Source of the DNA: Ensifer sp. MPMI2T
Lineage (GTDB): Bacteria > Pseudomonadota > Alphaproteobacteria > Rhizobiales > Rhizobiaceae
NCBI RefSeq assembly: GCF_004827385.1
Contig: NZ_SRXN01000010.1
Coordinates: 124,001 to 188,000 of the forward strand
Reading direction: 5' to 3'
DNA length: 64,000 nt
This document shows, one piece after another, positions 38,169 to 46,843 of the stretch. How positions within the stretch are numbered: the first letter of the stretch is position 1; every line of letters begins with the position of its first letter. The notes under the pieces are model-generated. The model was not told the origin of the DNA, did no database searches, and saw only the letters and a program-made list of their open reading frames with translations. The translations under genes were made by a program, and so were the position numbers.

Positions 38169-38867
38169 ATGACCGAACCGCGCCGCGCCCGAGCCACGGA
38201 GGCCTTCTTTGGCCGCCGCAAGGGCAAGCCCCTGCGCGAACGCCAGGCTGCCCACCTCGAGCATCTGCTGCCGACGCTCCGGCTCGATCTCGCCGAGCCT
38301 GCGCCGGCTGATCTCGCGACGCTCTTCCCACAGCCGGTGAAGCGCATTCGCCTGGAAATCGGTTTCGGTGGCGGGGAGCATCTCGTTCACCGCGCCGCGG
38401 AGGATCCCGCAACCGGCTTCATCGGCGTCGAGCCCTTCGTCAACTCGATGGCGAAGTTGCTCGGACAGATCGAGGCGCGAGAACTCGCCAACGTCCGGCT
38501 TTATGACGACGACGCGACACAAGTGCTGGACTGGCTGCCGACGGCGTCCGTCGACCAGATCGATCTGCTCTATCCCGATCCCTGGCCGAAGCGGAAGCAC
38601 TGGAAGCGGCGCTTCGTTTCCAAGGTCAACCTGAATCGGTTTGCGCGCATCCTGAAGCCCGGCGGCCTCTTCTGCTTCGCCTCGGATATCGACACCTATG
38701 TCAATTGGACGCTGCTGCACTGCCGCGACCACGCGGCCTTCGAGTGGACGGCGGAAAAATCAGCCGACTGGCTTACGCCTTTCGCGGGTTGGCCGAGCAC
38801 GCGCTACGAGGCCAAGGCGCGCCGCGAAGGGCGGAGCTCCGCCTATCTGACGTTCCGGCGCGTTTAG
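38169..38867 (+). CDS. trmB: tRNA (guanine-N7-)-methyltransferase TrmB
   Basis: The 232-residue Rossmann methyltransferase has the SAM-binding [11 protein letters not shown], the TrmB signature [16 protein letters not shown] and the C-terminal [15 protein letters not shown]. It makes m7G46 in tRNA variable loops. ATG 38169 (or the adjacent GTG 38166) follows GAAGGAAG at good spacing. It is convergent with the DUF1150-hsp20 pair, separated by a repeat-filled gap. Confidence 0.95.
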   Translation: MTEPRRARATEAFFGRRKGKPLRERQAAHLEHLLPTLRLDLAEPAPADLATLFPQPVKRIRLEIGFGGGEHLVHRAAEDPATGFIGVEPFVNSMAKLLGQIEARELANVRLYDDDATQVLDWLPTASVDQIDLLYPDPWPKRKHWKRRFVSKVNLNRFARILKPGGLFCFASDIDTYVNWTLLHCRDHAAFEWTAEKSADWLTPFAGWPSTRYEAKARREGRSSAYLTFRRV

Positions 38868-38901
38868 AAACTTGGACTTGGCCCCTCATCCTCTCCCGCG
38901 C

Positions 38902-39004
38902 GCTACTGCATGTCGCCCTTAATCGCAGCCGATTAAGGGACCATGCAGCAATTCAAAGTGCTACAGCGCCCTTTGCGCGTCTGAAAAGATGCGCGGCGCT
39001 GTAG
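38902..39004. repeat. RIME element, complete copy
   Basis: The left palindrome is CTGCATGTCGCCCTTAATCG with CGATTAAGGGACCATGCAG. The right palindrome is CTACAGCGCCCTTTGCGCGTC with GATGCGCGGCGCTGTAG. About 103 bp, matching the published size and two-palindrome form of RIME1. Confidence 0.85.
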
Positions 39005-39026
39005 GGGGGCGAGGCGGCTCCGCGAG

Positions 39027-39081
39027 TCTCCTTCTCCCCGCGGGCGGGGAGAAGGAGGCCGGCAGGCCGGATGAGGGGCGT
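39027..39081. repeat. Dispersed hairpin element with a perfect 13-bp stem
   Basis: CTCCTTCTCCCCG (39028-39040), loop CGGG, CGGGGAGAAGGAG (39045-39057), then GGCCGGCAGGCCGGATGAGGGG. Part of a second such element (GCCCCTCATCCTCTCCCGCG, 38880-38899) lies on the other side of the RIME copy, so the RIME seems to sit between or inside these elements. It may act as terminator for the convergent genes. Confidence 0.65.
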
Positions 39082-39125
39082 TCATGCGCCCGCACGCCTG
39101 GGAAAAGAGAATATTCGCCGGCCGC

Positions 39126-39383
39126 TCAGTGCAGGCTGACGGTACGAAGATCGTCCTCGGCCGCCTTGAAGAAGGTGCTGGACCGATTGTCGGTCAAAAG
39201 GATCGGCGTGCCGTCGGCTCCGAACAGGGCCCACAGGTCGATTCCGGGCCCCATCTCGGGAGCTTCCGGGAAACAACGGGAGACCTCCTCCGAACGCATC
39301 TTGCGGATATAGCCGACTTCGCCCTCACCCAGATGCGCGAGGTCGTTCTTCGACAGCGATGTGTTGATGGCTTTCAGTCCCAT
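39126..39383 (-). CDS. DUF1150 family protein
   Basis: The 85-residue protein matches the alphaproteobacterial DUF1150 family (LGEGEVGYIRKMRSEEV, WALFGADGTPILLTDNRS). No function is established. It lies 47 bp downstream of hsp20 on the same strand, a pairing found throughout Rhizobiales, which suggests a heat-shock or proteostasis link. There are no membrane segments or signal peptide. Confidence 0.88.
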   Translation of the reverse strand: MGLKAINTSLSKNDLAHLGEGEVGYIRKMRSEEVSRCFPEAPEMGPGIDLWALFGADGTPILLTDNRSSTFFKAAEDDLRTVSLH

Positions 39384-39430
39384 GGTGACACTCCGTGGTC
39401 GCCGGACAGGGGAGAATCCCGCCGGTTATC

Positions 39431-39862
39431 CTACTCTGGGACGGAAATGTTAATTTTCTTTACCATGCGGACCGGTTCGGGCCGCACAAGGTCGACTGAA
39501 AGAAGACCGTTGCGCAGTTCGGCTCCGAGGACCCTCATGCCGTCGGCGAGTACAAAGGTGCGCTGGAACTGCCGAGCGGCAATGCCGCGGTGGAGATATT
39601 CCCGCTCGCCCACATCGACCTGGCGGCCGCGAATCACCAGCTGGTTTTCTTCCGTCGTGACGTCCAGGTCCTCCTCGGAGAAGCCGGCGACGGCGAGCGT
39701 TATTCTGAGCCGCTCCGGCGCATCCGAAGATGCGTCGCCGCGAATGCGCTCGATATTGTAGGGTGGATATCCGTCGTTGCCCTTGGCGATGCGCTCAAGG
39801 GTCTTTTCCATCGTGTCAAAGCCCAGCAGCAGCGGGCTGGTAAAGGGTGTGATCCTGCTCAT
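39431..39862 (-). CDS. Small heat shock protein Hsp20 (IbpA-like)
   Basis: The 143-residue alpha-crystallin-type chaperone has the class A start MSRITPFTSPLLLGFDTMEKTLERIAKGNDGYPPYNIE. The crystallin core carries RITLAVAGFSEEDLDVTTEENQLVIRG, and a shortened C-terminus has no clear IxI motif. It holds unfolding proteins for refolding by DnaK/ClpB. AAGGAC is the ribosome binding site. A heat-shock promoter candidate and a leader hairpin lie upstream (39870-39955). It is followed by the DUF1150 gene in a likely operon. Confidence 0.93.
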   Translation of the reverse strand: MSRITPFTSPLLLGFDTMEKTLERIAKGNDGYPPYNIERIRGDASSDAPERLRITLAVAGFSEEDLDVTTEENQLVIRGRQVDVGEREYLHRGIAARQFQRTFVLADGMRVLGAELRNGLLSVDLVRPEPVRMVKKINISVPE

Positions 39863-39869
39863 TTCCCAA

Positions 39870-39902
39870 GTCCTTGCAGCTCAAGCGACCATCCTTGCGG
39901 AC
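39870..39902 (-). promoter_or_regulatory. Leader hairpin pairing with the hsp20 ribosome binding site; possible RNA thermometer
   Basis: On the transcript GUCC (39899-39902) can pair with GGAC of the AAGGAC ribosome binding site (39870-39875), with CAAG/CUUG pairing inside. ROSE-type thermometers control many rhizobial hsp20 genes, but the conserved ROSE core is not clearly present here. Confidence 0.35.
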
Positions 39903-39926
39903 CTGCCAAGCAGCATCCACGCCGCA

Positions 39927-39955
39927 ATATGGTAGCTGTGAGCAACGAGTGCAAG
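39927..39955 (-). promoter_or_regulatory. Candidate RpoH (sigma-32) promoter of hsp20
   Basis: Read leftward: CTTGCA (39950-39955), a 17-bp spacer, CCATAT (39927-39932). The rhizobial RpoH consensus is about CTTGAA-N17-CCANNT, so one base differs. The predicted transcript has a leader of roughly 60 bases. Confidence 0.7.
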
Positions 39956-40003
39956 CCGCTTGCCTCGGCTGCGCACGCAAATCATAGTTCGCTGCGCCAA
40001 ATC

Positions 40004-40050
40004 AGAGCGGGAAGAGGAAGAGCGAAGCGGTTTTCGTTCGAATCCTGCTT
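40004..40050. repeat. Diverged copy of the phoH-side hairpin repeat
   Basis: AGAGCGGGAAGAGGAAGAGC...GCGGTTTTC...AATCCTGCT resembles 32244-32293 base for base over most of its length, with weaker arm pairing. Confidence 0.5.
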
Positions 40051-40125
40051 CAATAACTTAGAAAATTGGCCATGTTCTCGGGTCACGGAGATCCGCTATC
40101 ATCGTGGCTGAGGAGGATCGAGAAA

Positions 40126-41070
40126 GTGTCAAACGCGAGAAAGATAATCATCGACACCGATCCCGGGCAGGACGACGCAGCCGCCATCATGCTCGCTTTC
40201 GGTAGCCCGGAGGAGATCGACCTCCTAGGCATCACCACTGTTGCCGGTAACGTTCCCCTTTCGCTGACAGCCCGCAACGCACGCATCATTTGCGAACTTT
40301 GCAACAGGACGGATGTGAAGGTCTTCGCGGGGGCGGAGCGGCCGGTCGCGCGCCCGCTGGTCACGGCCGAGCATGTCCATGGCAAGTCGGGGCTCGACGG
40401 GCCGGTGCTGGCGGAGCCGACGATGCCGCTGCAGGAGCAGGATGCGGTCGATTTCATCATCGAGACGCTGCTCGCCGAGAACGCGGGCACGGTTACGCTC
40501 TGCACCCTCGGCCCCTTGACCAATATCGCGCTTGCCCTGACGAAGGCGCCGGAGATCGCGCCACGTGTGCGCGAGCTGGTGATGATGGGCGGCGGATTCT
40601 TCGAGGGCGGCAACATCACGCCGGCGGCGGAATTCAATATTTATGTCGATCCGGAAGCCGCCGAGATCGTCTTCCACTCCGGCATCCCGATCGTGATGAT
40701 GCCGCTCGACGTGACGCATCGCGTCCTGACCCACAAGGCCCGCGTACAGAAGATTCGCGGGATCGGCAGTCCAGCGGCGATCGCGATGGCCGAAATGCTG
40801 GAGTTCTTCGAGCGCTTCGACATCGAAAAATATGGCACGGACGGCGGGCCGCTCCATGACCCGACGGTGATCGCCTACCTCCTACGTCCGGAACTATTCA
40901 CCGGGCGCGACTGCAACGTCGAGATCGAGACGACGTCCGCCCTGACGGCCGGCATGACCGTCGTCGACTGGTGGCAGGTGACTGGCCGCGAGCACAATGC
41001 AAAGGTGATGCGCCACATCGACGACGAGGGCTTTTTCGATCTCCTGACGGAACGCCTGGCGCGCATCTGA
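40126..41070 (+). CDS. Inosine-uridine preferring nucleoside hydrolase
   Basis: The 314-residue protein starts with the calcium-binding signature IIIDTDPGQDDAAAIMLA (D10, D12, D16, D17), has TLGPLTNIALAL in the middle and ends with the active-site HDPTVIAYLL. The family splits nucleosides to base and ribose, probably for salvage. GTG 40126 follows AGGAGG at 9 bp and begins the fold, so it is preferred to the ATG at 40066. It is divergent from hsp20. A ribokinase gene 2.9 kb further on could use the released ribose. Confidence 0.93.
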   Translation: MSNARKIIIDTDPGQDDAAAIMLAFGSPEEIDLLGITTVAGNVPLSLTARNARIICELCNRTDVKVFAGAERPVARPLVTAEHVHGKSGLDGPVLAEPTMPLQEQDAVDFIIETLLAENAGTVTLCTLGPLTNIALALTKAPEIAPRVRELVMMGGGFFEGGNITPAAEFNIYVDPEAAEIVFHSGIPIVMMPLDVTHRVLTHKARVQKIRGIGSPAAIAMAEMLEFFERFDIEKYGTDGGPLHDPTVIAYLLRPELFTGRDCNVEIETTSALTAGMTVVDWWQVTGREHNAKVMRHIDDEGFFDLLTERLARI

Positions 41071-41109
41071 TAGCCGTTGGTGGCCCGCTGCGGCCAATCC
41101 GTTGCTTCA

Positions 41110-41150
41110 AATGAACACGGCGCCTCGCAGGCGCCGTCTTGCTGTTCATT
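41110..41150. terminator. Bidirectional terminator hairpin between convergent genes
   Basis: ACGGCGCCT (41117-41125), loop CGC, AGGCGCCGT (41129-41137), flanked by AATGAAC and GTTCATT that can extend the stem. It lies between the nucleoside hydrolase and chemoreceptor stops. Confidence 0.75.
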
Positions 41151-41161
41151 CTATCGCGGGC

Positions 41162-43546
41162 TTAGAACTCTTCCCAATTGTCCTGGGCGAGCGCGTTGGC
41201 ACCGGATGTCTGGGCAAGGACGCGCTGGGTCGATGCCGAATAGCTGCCGCTTCGTGCCGCGGCTGGCCGGCTATCTTTAGGGGCAGGCGGAGGAGAAGCC
41301 GGACGGTCCGCCGCGCGCATCCGCTCGGCTGCTCCGCGCAACATCTCGGACGAGGATTGCGCCGGCGCCTGCTGAGCGACACGAAAACGGGAAACCAGCG
41401 CGCTCAATGCGCCGGCTTCGTCGTTCAGCGCCATGCTGGCGGCCGTCGTTTCTTCGACCATCGCCGCGTTCTGCTGGGTCACCTGATCCATCTGGTTGAC
41501 GGCGGAGTTGATCTCCTTCAGGCCGACCGCCTGTTCCGAGGCGGAGCTTGAGATCTGGCGGATCAGGCTGTTGATCTGCACCACCTGCTCGGCGATCTTC
41601 TCGAGCGCGCTGCCCGCCTTGCCAACAAGGTCCACGCCCTCGCGGACCTGGCCCGCGGAGGTGTTGATCAGCGTCTTGATCTCCTTCGCAGCGTTTGCCG
41701 AGCGCTGTGCAAGCTCGCGGACCTCCTGGGCGACGACCGCGAAACCCTTGCCGGCGTCACCGGCGCGCGCTGCCTCGACGCCCGCGTTGAGCGCCAACAG
41801 GTTGGTCTGGAAGGCGATCTCATCGATGACGCCGATAATCCGGCTGACTTCGTGGGAGGATTGCTCGATGCCCTGCATGGCCGCGATTGCCTTCTGCACG
41901 ACCTCGCCGGACTGCTCAGCGTCGCTGCTCGCCACCTCGACCGATTTTGCCGCGACTTTGGCATTCTCGGCGCTGGCGTTCACCTGGGAGGTGAGCTGGT
42001 CGAGGGCGGCTGCGGTTTCTTCAAGGCTTGCGGCCTGCTGTTCCGTCCGGTGCGACAGGTCGTTGGCGGCATTGCTGATCTCGGAGGTGCCGCTGCCGAT
42101 ATTGACGACCGAGTGATTAACGGTCCGGATGGTTTCCTCGAGGCTCTCCATGGTCGCGTTGAAGTCACGCTTCAGCTGCGCGTATTCACCGGGGAATTCG
42201 TCGGTGATGCGGAAGGCGAGGTCGCCGGATGCAAGATGCGACAGACCATTGCCGAGACGGGCGACGATGTCACGCTGGAGCGCACTGCTTTCGGCGCGCT
42301 CGGTTTCCGAGCGGCTGCGTTGCAGTTCCGCCTGCTCACGCTGGTGGCGGGCTTCTCCTTCGAGGCGCTTGGCGTCGGCGAGCTGATGGCGGAAGCCTTC
42401 CAGCGCCTCGGCAACGGAACCGGTTTCGTCCGAGCGATCCTGGCCCGCGATCGGCTTGGTATAGTCGCCGTTGCTGAGCGTCTGAACGTCGCTGACAAGG
42501 CCGGCCAGCGGTTTCTGCACGAAGCCGCGGACTGCGTAGTAAAGGCCGGCGAGCACGGCACAGAGGACGATAAGACCGCCGAAGATCATCATATAGGTCT
42601 GATCGCGGACCGGCGCGTTGATTACCGCACGTGGCACGTCGACAAGCACGACCCAGTTGGCATTCACGCTGGGCAGCTTGAAGGGATAGACCACCCGATC
42701 GAAGGGCTCGTTTCCGTCATAGGTGAGGTCCTTGATCACGCCGGAGGTCGCCGACGACAGAGCGTTCTTGACGATATCGGCGCCTTCGCCCTCATAGTCC
42801 TTCATCAACAGATCGGGGATCGGCGATACGAGCCATTTGCCGCTCTGCGACAGCAGATAGACCCGGCCCGAGCCGAAGGGTTTGACCTTTGCGAGGTCGT
42901 CGGCAAGGGAGGCGAGCGAAATATCGACGCCGGAGATGCCCATCAGCTTGCCGTTGGACATCACCGGATAGGCGATCGAGCTCATCGTGGTGGGCACGTC
43001 GGTGCCTTCGGCGAGGTACGGCTGGGTGATTGCCCCCTTGCCGCTCTTGGCCGCGAGGGCGTACCATTCGGCGGCGTAGTCCGCCTTGAAGGTCGAGAGC
43101 TGAGCCTTGCCGTTACGGTCCTTCGACCAGTAGGGCGTGAATGCGCCCTCTGCGTTACCGCCAAGCTCCGTGTTGTTGACGACGTCCTTCCCATCGAATG
43201 CGTTCGGTTCCTCGGCGAACCAGCTTCCGAAGGCGAACTCGTGCTGCTCCAGGTTCGCCTTCAGGAGATTGATGGCGCCGGCGCGATCGATGGACTGTCC
43301 GGCGTGGCCGCGCCCGAGAACGCCCGACATCGTACGCGCGGCGGCCGCGAGTTCACCGACGCTTCCCGCGATCTTCGAGGCGATGGCGTGCGCTTCGCTG
43401 TCCGCGTCGTCGAGGACCAGCGTCTCGACGCGATTCTGTGTCTGGGAGATGAGAACGAAATTCGAGGCGAGCAGCACGAGTGCGATCGTACCGCCTGTCA
43501 CAGCGATCAGTTTGGTCGCCAGTGATTTGGCTTGGAACTTGAACAT
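41162..43546 (-). CDS. Methyl-accepting chemotaxis protein, dCache type, with CheR-docking tail
   Basis: The protein is 794 residues. Membrane segment 1 (about 8-30) is followed by a periplasmic double-Cache domain (about 35-310), membrane segment 2 (about 315-337), HAMP, the signalling domain with the hairpin tip EIAFQTNLLALNAGVEAARAG, and a long linker to the C-terminal pentapeptide NWEEF. That pentapeptide tethers CheR/CheB in rhizobial receptors. In the ligand pocket DYAAEWYALAAKSG lacks the arginine two positions before WY that marks amino-acid sensors, while downstream GVDIS is kept. This fits an amine or quaternary-ammonium sensor such as S. meliloti McpX better than McpU; that identity is inference. 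ATG 43546 opens the first membrane segment. Confidence 0.93.
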   Translation of the reverse strand: MFKFQAKSLATKLIAVTGGTIALVLLASNFVLISQTQNRVETLVLDDADSEAHAIASKIAGSVGELAAAARTMSGVLGRGHAGQSIDRAGAINLLKANLEQHEFAFGSWFAEEPNAFDGKDVVNNTELGGNAEGAFTPYWSKDRNGKAQLSTFKADYAAEWYALAAKSGKGAITQPYLAEGTDVPTTMSSIAYPVMSNGKLMGISGVDISLASLADDLAKVKPFGSGRVYLLSQSGKWLVSPIPDLLMKDYEGEGADIVKNALSSATSGVIKDLTYDGNEPFDRVVYPFKLPSVNANWVVLVDVPRAVINAPVRDQTYMMIFGGLIVLCAVLAGLYYAVRGFVQKPLAGLVSDVQTLSNGDYTKPIAGQDRSDETGSVAEALEGFRHQLADAKRLEGEARHQREQAELQRSRSETERAESSALQRDIVARLGNGLSHLASGDLAFRITDEFPGEYAQLKRDFNATMESLEETIRTVNHSVVNIGSGTSEISNAANDLSHRTEQQAASLEETAAALDQLTSQVNASAENAKVAAKSVEVASSDAEQSGEVVQKAIAAMQGIEQSSHEVSRIIGVIDEIAFQTNLLALNAGVEAARAGDAGKGFAVVAQEVRELAQRSANAAKEIKTLINTSAGQVREGVDLVGKAGSALEKIAEQVVQINSLIRQISSSASEQAVGLKEINSAVNQMDQVTQQNAAMVEETTAASMALNDEAGALSALVSRFRVAQQAPAQSSSEMLRGAAERMRAADRPASPPPAPKDSRPAAARSGSYSASTQRVLAQTSGANALAQDNWEEF

Positions 43547-43672
43547 GAAATCCTCACATACTGAGAGGTCCGCAGGCTTGCCACCCACGGCGTGACGCAT
43601 TCCGAATTGTGGGGTGAAACTCCGTCATGGAGCGCCAGATGCCAACCGGCACGAAGGAGGCAGCCAAACCTT

Positions 43673-43779
43673 GCTGCATGTCTTATCCTTAAATCGTACC
43701 CGATTTAAGGATAAGACATGCAGCACTTCAAAGTGCTACAGCGTCCTTTGCGCGTCTGATTGGACGCGCGGCGCAGTAG
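43673..43779. repeat. RIME element, complete copy
   Basis: GCTGCATGTCTTATCCTTAA and TTAAGGATAAGACATGCAGC form a near-perfect left palindrome. CTACAGCGTCCTTTGCGCGTC and GACGCGCGGCGCAGTAG form the right one. It sits in the 409-bp gap between the chemoreceptor start and rbsK; nothing else in that gap is recognised apart from the chemoreceptor promoter region. Confidence 0.9.
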
Positions 43780-43955
43780 GTGCGGTCGACCTTCTCATGC
43801 GTCTGAATAGAGGATCAAATCTTAAGATCCAGCCAACGCCGCGGCTAAATCACGGTCGCGAGACGCAATTTTTTCGGCCGAGTTCAACCGGCGCGACATA
43901 CGCTGTCGGGTTTGCGAAGCGGGAGCAGACAGGAGGCAAAACCCGGCGTTGTCTC

Positions 43956-44855
43956 TCAGAGGCGGGCCGCGACCTCGGACGCCAGCGGTATGGCCGGTTG
44001 TGCGCCGGGCTTGAGGCATGCAAGCGATCCGGCGACCGCTGCTTGCCGCAGTGCGTCAGCAAAGGGCAGGCCGGCGTCGAGGCCCGCCGCCAGATAGCCG
44101 CAGAAGGTGTCTCCGGCGCCGACCGTGTCGACGGGGTCGATGGTCAAACCCTTGGCGCGATGAACGGCACCGTCGTGAATGGCGACCACGCCGTCGGCGC
44201 CGAGCGTTACGATCACGGTCCGGCCGGTCTCATCGTGGAGCCGCTTCATCGCCGCTTCGCGCTCGGCGTCGTCGATGTCCGTCTTGCCGGCCAGCAGTTC
44301 GAATTCGGTTTCGTTGGCAATCACGATATCGGCCATCCGGCCGAGACGGGCCGCCTCGAGCGTCAGCGGAGCGATGTTAATGATCGAGCGGATACCGCGG
44401 CGTTTGGCTTCCACAAGCGCCTTTTCGACCGAGGCAGCGGGAATTTCGAGCTGCAGCATCAGCGTATCGCCGGGCTGCATCTGATCGAGCGCTGCCGTTG
44501 CGTCGCTCTCGCTCACCGTCGCATTGGCGCTTGCGACGACAACGATGACGTTCTCGCCGTCGCCGCCGACGACGATATGCGCCGTGCCGGTCGGGGCATC
44601 GACCGTCTTGATGAGGCTGAGGTCGGCGCCGGCCGCTTTCAGCAGCGCCAGCGCGCCTTCGGCGAAACTGTCCCAGCCAACGGCGCCGGCCATGCGCACG
44701 GATGCACCGGCGCGGCGGGCGGCTAGCGCCTGGTTTGCACCTTTGCCGCCGGCAGCGGTCGAGAAGCCGGTCCCGGCAACGGTTTCGCCGGGCTTCGGCA
44801 GGCGTACGGTCGTGGCGATTAGGTCCATGTTGATGGACCCAAGGACAGTGATCAT
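43956..44855 (-). CDS. rbsK: Ribokinase
   Basis: The 299-residue PfkB-family kinase has the start VLGSINMDLIATTVRLPKPGETV, the GGKGANQALAARRAGA nucleotide/sugar segment and the catalytic VDTVGAGDTFCGYLAAGLDAG. It phosphorylates ribose at O5, feeding the pentose phosphate pathway. No ribose ABC transporter is next to it, so the ribose may come from nucleoside breakdown (nucleoside hydrolase at 40.1 kb) or from elsewhere. Confidence 0.92.
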   Translation of the reverse strand: MITVLGSINMDLIATTVRLPKPGETVAGTGFSTAAGGKGANQALAARRAGASVRMAGAVGWDSFAEGALALLKAAGADLSLIKTVDAPTGTAHIVVGGDGENVIVVVASANATVSESDATAALDQMQPGDTLMLQLEIPAASVEKALVEAKRRGIRSIINIAPLTLEAARLGRMADIVIANETEFELLAGKTDIDDAEREAAMKRLHDETGRTVIVTLGADGVVAIHDGAVHRAKGLTIDPVDTVGAGDTFCGYLAAGLDAGLPFADALRQAAVAGSLACLKPGAQPAIPLASEVAARL

Positions 44856-44906
44856 GTGGAGATGCCCCGTCGGACTATTGATTTTCGCGAAGAGTGCCCG
44901 ACCGCG

Positions 44907-46100
44907 TCAGTCCTCGTCAACCACCCGCAGCTTCAATTGACCCATCCGGTTGTCCAATGGCCGTCCGCCTTGCTCGCCCTCTCCGGGCACGGCTTCGGCC
45001 GCGAGTTCCAGCGCCTCGATCTTGGCGCCGCGCCTCGTCAGCTTGTCCGACGAGATGAGGATGTCTTCGACGTCCTTCTGCGTCATGGCGAAATGGCCCT
45101 GAAGCTTGCGCACACGTTCGTCGAGTCGTGAAAGGTCGTCCATCAGGCGGGCGACTTCGCCCTGGATCAGGTGCGCCTGCTCGCGCATGCGTGCATCCTT
45201 CAGGATCGCCTGGATCACCTGGATCGACAAAAGCAACAGTGACGGCGAGACGATGACAATGCGCTGGCGATGCGCCTTCTGCACGATCGCCTCGAAATGT
45301 TCGTGGATCTCGGCAAAGATCGACTCGGAAGGGACAAAGAGGAAGGCCGTCTCCTGCGTCTCTCCCGGCAAGAGATACTTGCCGGCGATATCGCGAATAT
45401 GCACCTCCATGTCGCGGCGGAAGGCCTGCGCCGCCTGCTGCCGGCGTTCGGCCGTCGCCGCGTCGCGCATTGCGTTCCATCCTTCGAGCGGAAACTTCGC
45501 GTCGACGACGAGCGGCGGCTGGCCGTTCGGCATGCGGATCGTGCAATCCGGGCGCGCGCCGTTCGAAAGCGTTGCCTGGAAGGCGAAGGCGCCCATCGGC
45601 AACCCGTCGGCAACGATCGCTTCCATGCGTGACTGGCCGAAAGCCCCGCGCGTCTGTTTGTTTGCCAGAATGTTCTGCAGCCCGGCCATGTCCTTGGCCA
45701 GCGATTGAATGTTGTTCTGGGCATTGTCGATCACGGCAAGCCGTTCCTGCAAGCGTCGAAGGTTCTCGTGGGTCGCTTTCGTCTGCTCGCTGATCGAGGC
45801 GCCGATCCGGTGCGTCATTCCGTCGATGCGCTGGCTGATGGACTGGTTGAGCTCCGCCTGGCGGGTGCCGAAAACATCCGTCATCGCCGCGATCCGGCCC
45901 TGCAACTCCGCCTGCGCGGCAAGAAGCGTCGCCATCTGCTCGTCTCGCTCGCTGTTGCGGGCAGAGCTCGCCTGGCGCGCAAAGATGAGGCACGCGAGCG
46001 CCATGAGAAGCGCGGCGGCCGTGGCGAGATGACCGGCCGTGACAGGCAGGGCTCCAAGCAGGAACAAAGGCTGGTCGAAGGAAAAGGCGATGGGCTCCAT
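44907..46100 (-). CDS. rmuC: DNA recombination protein RmuC homologue
   Basis: The 397-residue protein has one N-terminal membrane segment (about 20-42), a long coiled coil (about 48-135) and a C-terminal RmuC nuclease-like domain with [28 protein letters not shown] and [15 protein letters not shown]. RmuC limits inversion at short repeats in E. coli. The D/K residues of VDAKFP are kept, so the PD-(D/E)XK fold is probably intact. It starts 149 bp before the divergent def and ends 51 bp before rbsK. Confidence 0.92.
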   Translation of the reverse strand: MEPIAFSFDQPLFLLGALPVTAGHLATAAALLMALACLIFARQASSARNSERDEQMATLLAAQAELQGRIAAMTDVFGTRQAELNQSISQRIDGMTHRIGASISEQTKATHENLRRLQERLAVIDNAQNNIQSLAKDMAGLQNILANKQTRGAFGQSRMEAIVADGLPMGAFAFQATLSNGARPDCTIRMPNGQPPLVVDAKFPLEGWNAMRDAATAERRQQAAQAFRRDMEVHIRDIAGKYLLPGETQETAFLFVPSESIFAEIHEHFEAIVQKAHRQRIVIVSPSLLLLSIQVIQAILKDARMREQAHLIQGEVARLMDDLSRLDERVRKLQGHFAMTQKDVEDILISSDKLTRRGAKIEALELAAEAVPGEGEQGGRPLDNRMGQLKLRVVDED

Positions 46101-46249
46101 GGCGGCAGCCTAACAGATTCGCGCCCGAAGACCAGATCAAAACAAGAACAAACCTATTCCGGGTCTGGCAAGCCGCAAGCGCCGCGTGTGTGACTTGGCT
46201 GGAGGCAATGTCCTTGCGCGCAAGCGGAAAGATCGGCTATGGGATCAGC

Positions 46250-46774
46250 ATGACGATCAAGCCGCTAATCATCCTCCCCGATCCGGTTCTGCGCCAGGTG
46301 TCCAAACCGGTGGAGACCATTGACGACGACATCCGCCACCTCGCCGACGACATGCTGGAAACCATGTACGACGCACCGGGCATCGGCCTTGCGGCAATCC
46401 AGATCGGGGTGCCGAGGCGCCTCCTGGTTCTCGACGTGTCGAAGGAAGGCGAGGAGAAGACGCCGCTCGTCTTCATCAACCCGAAAATCGTCAGATCCTC
46501 CGATGAGCGCTCGGTCTACGAGGAAGGCTGCCTGTCGATTCCGGACTACTACGCCGAAGTGGAGCGCCCGGCGGCCGTCACCGTCGAATATCTCGACCGC
46601 CACGGCAAGGAGCAGACGCTCGAGGCGGATGGCCTGCTCGCCACCTGCCTGCAGCACGAGATCGATCATCTGAACGGCGTGCTGTTCATCGACCATATCT
46701 CCAAGCTGAAGCGCGATATGGTGATCCGTAAGTTCACCAAGGCGGCCAAGACCCGCGGCGCCAAGGCGATCTGA
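46250..46774 (+). CDS. def: Peptide deformylase
   Basis: The 174-residue metalloenzyme has motif 1 [11 protein letters not shown], motif 2 EEGCLSIP (metal-ligand cysteine) and motif 3 [10 protein letters not shown] (two histidines). It removes the formyl group from new proteins. ATG 46250 matches the family start [12 protein letters not shown]. An in-frame ATG at 46208, with GGAGG 3 bp upstream, would add 14 residues; that spacing is short, so I keep 46250. It forms a def-fmt-truA operon. Confidence 0.95.
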   Translation: MTIKPLIILPDPVLRQVSKPVETIDDDIRHLADDMLETMYDAPGIGLAAIQIGVPRRLLVLDVSKEGEEKTPLVFINPKIVRSSDERSVYEEGCLSIPDYYAEVERPAAVTVEYLDRHGKEQTLEADGLLATCLQHEIDHLNGVLFIDHISKLKRDMVIRKFTKAAKTRGAKAI

Positions 46775-46843
46775 CATAGAACGCCCGCGTCGGTGCCGGA
46801 AATCGCAGGCGCAGCCTGATTTCAAGAGACGGAGTTTGCCGCC

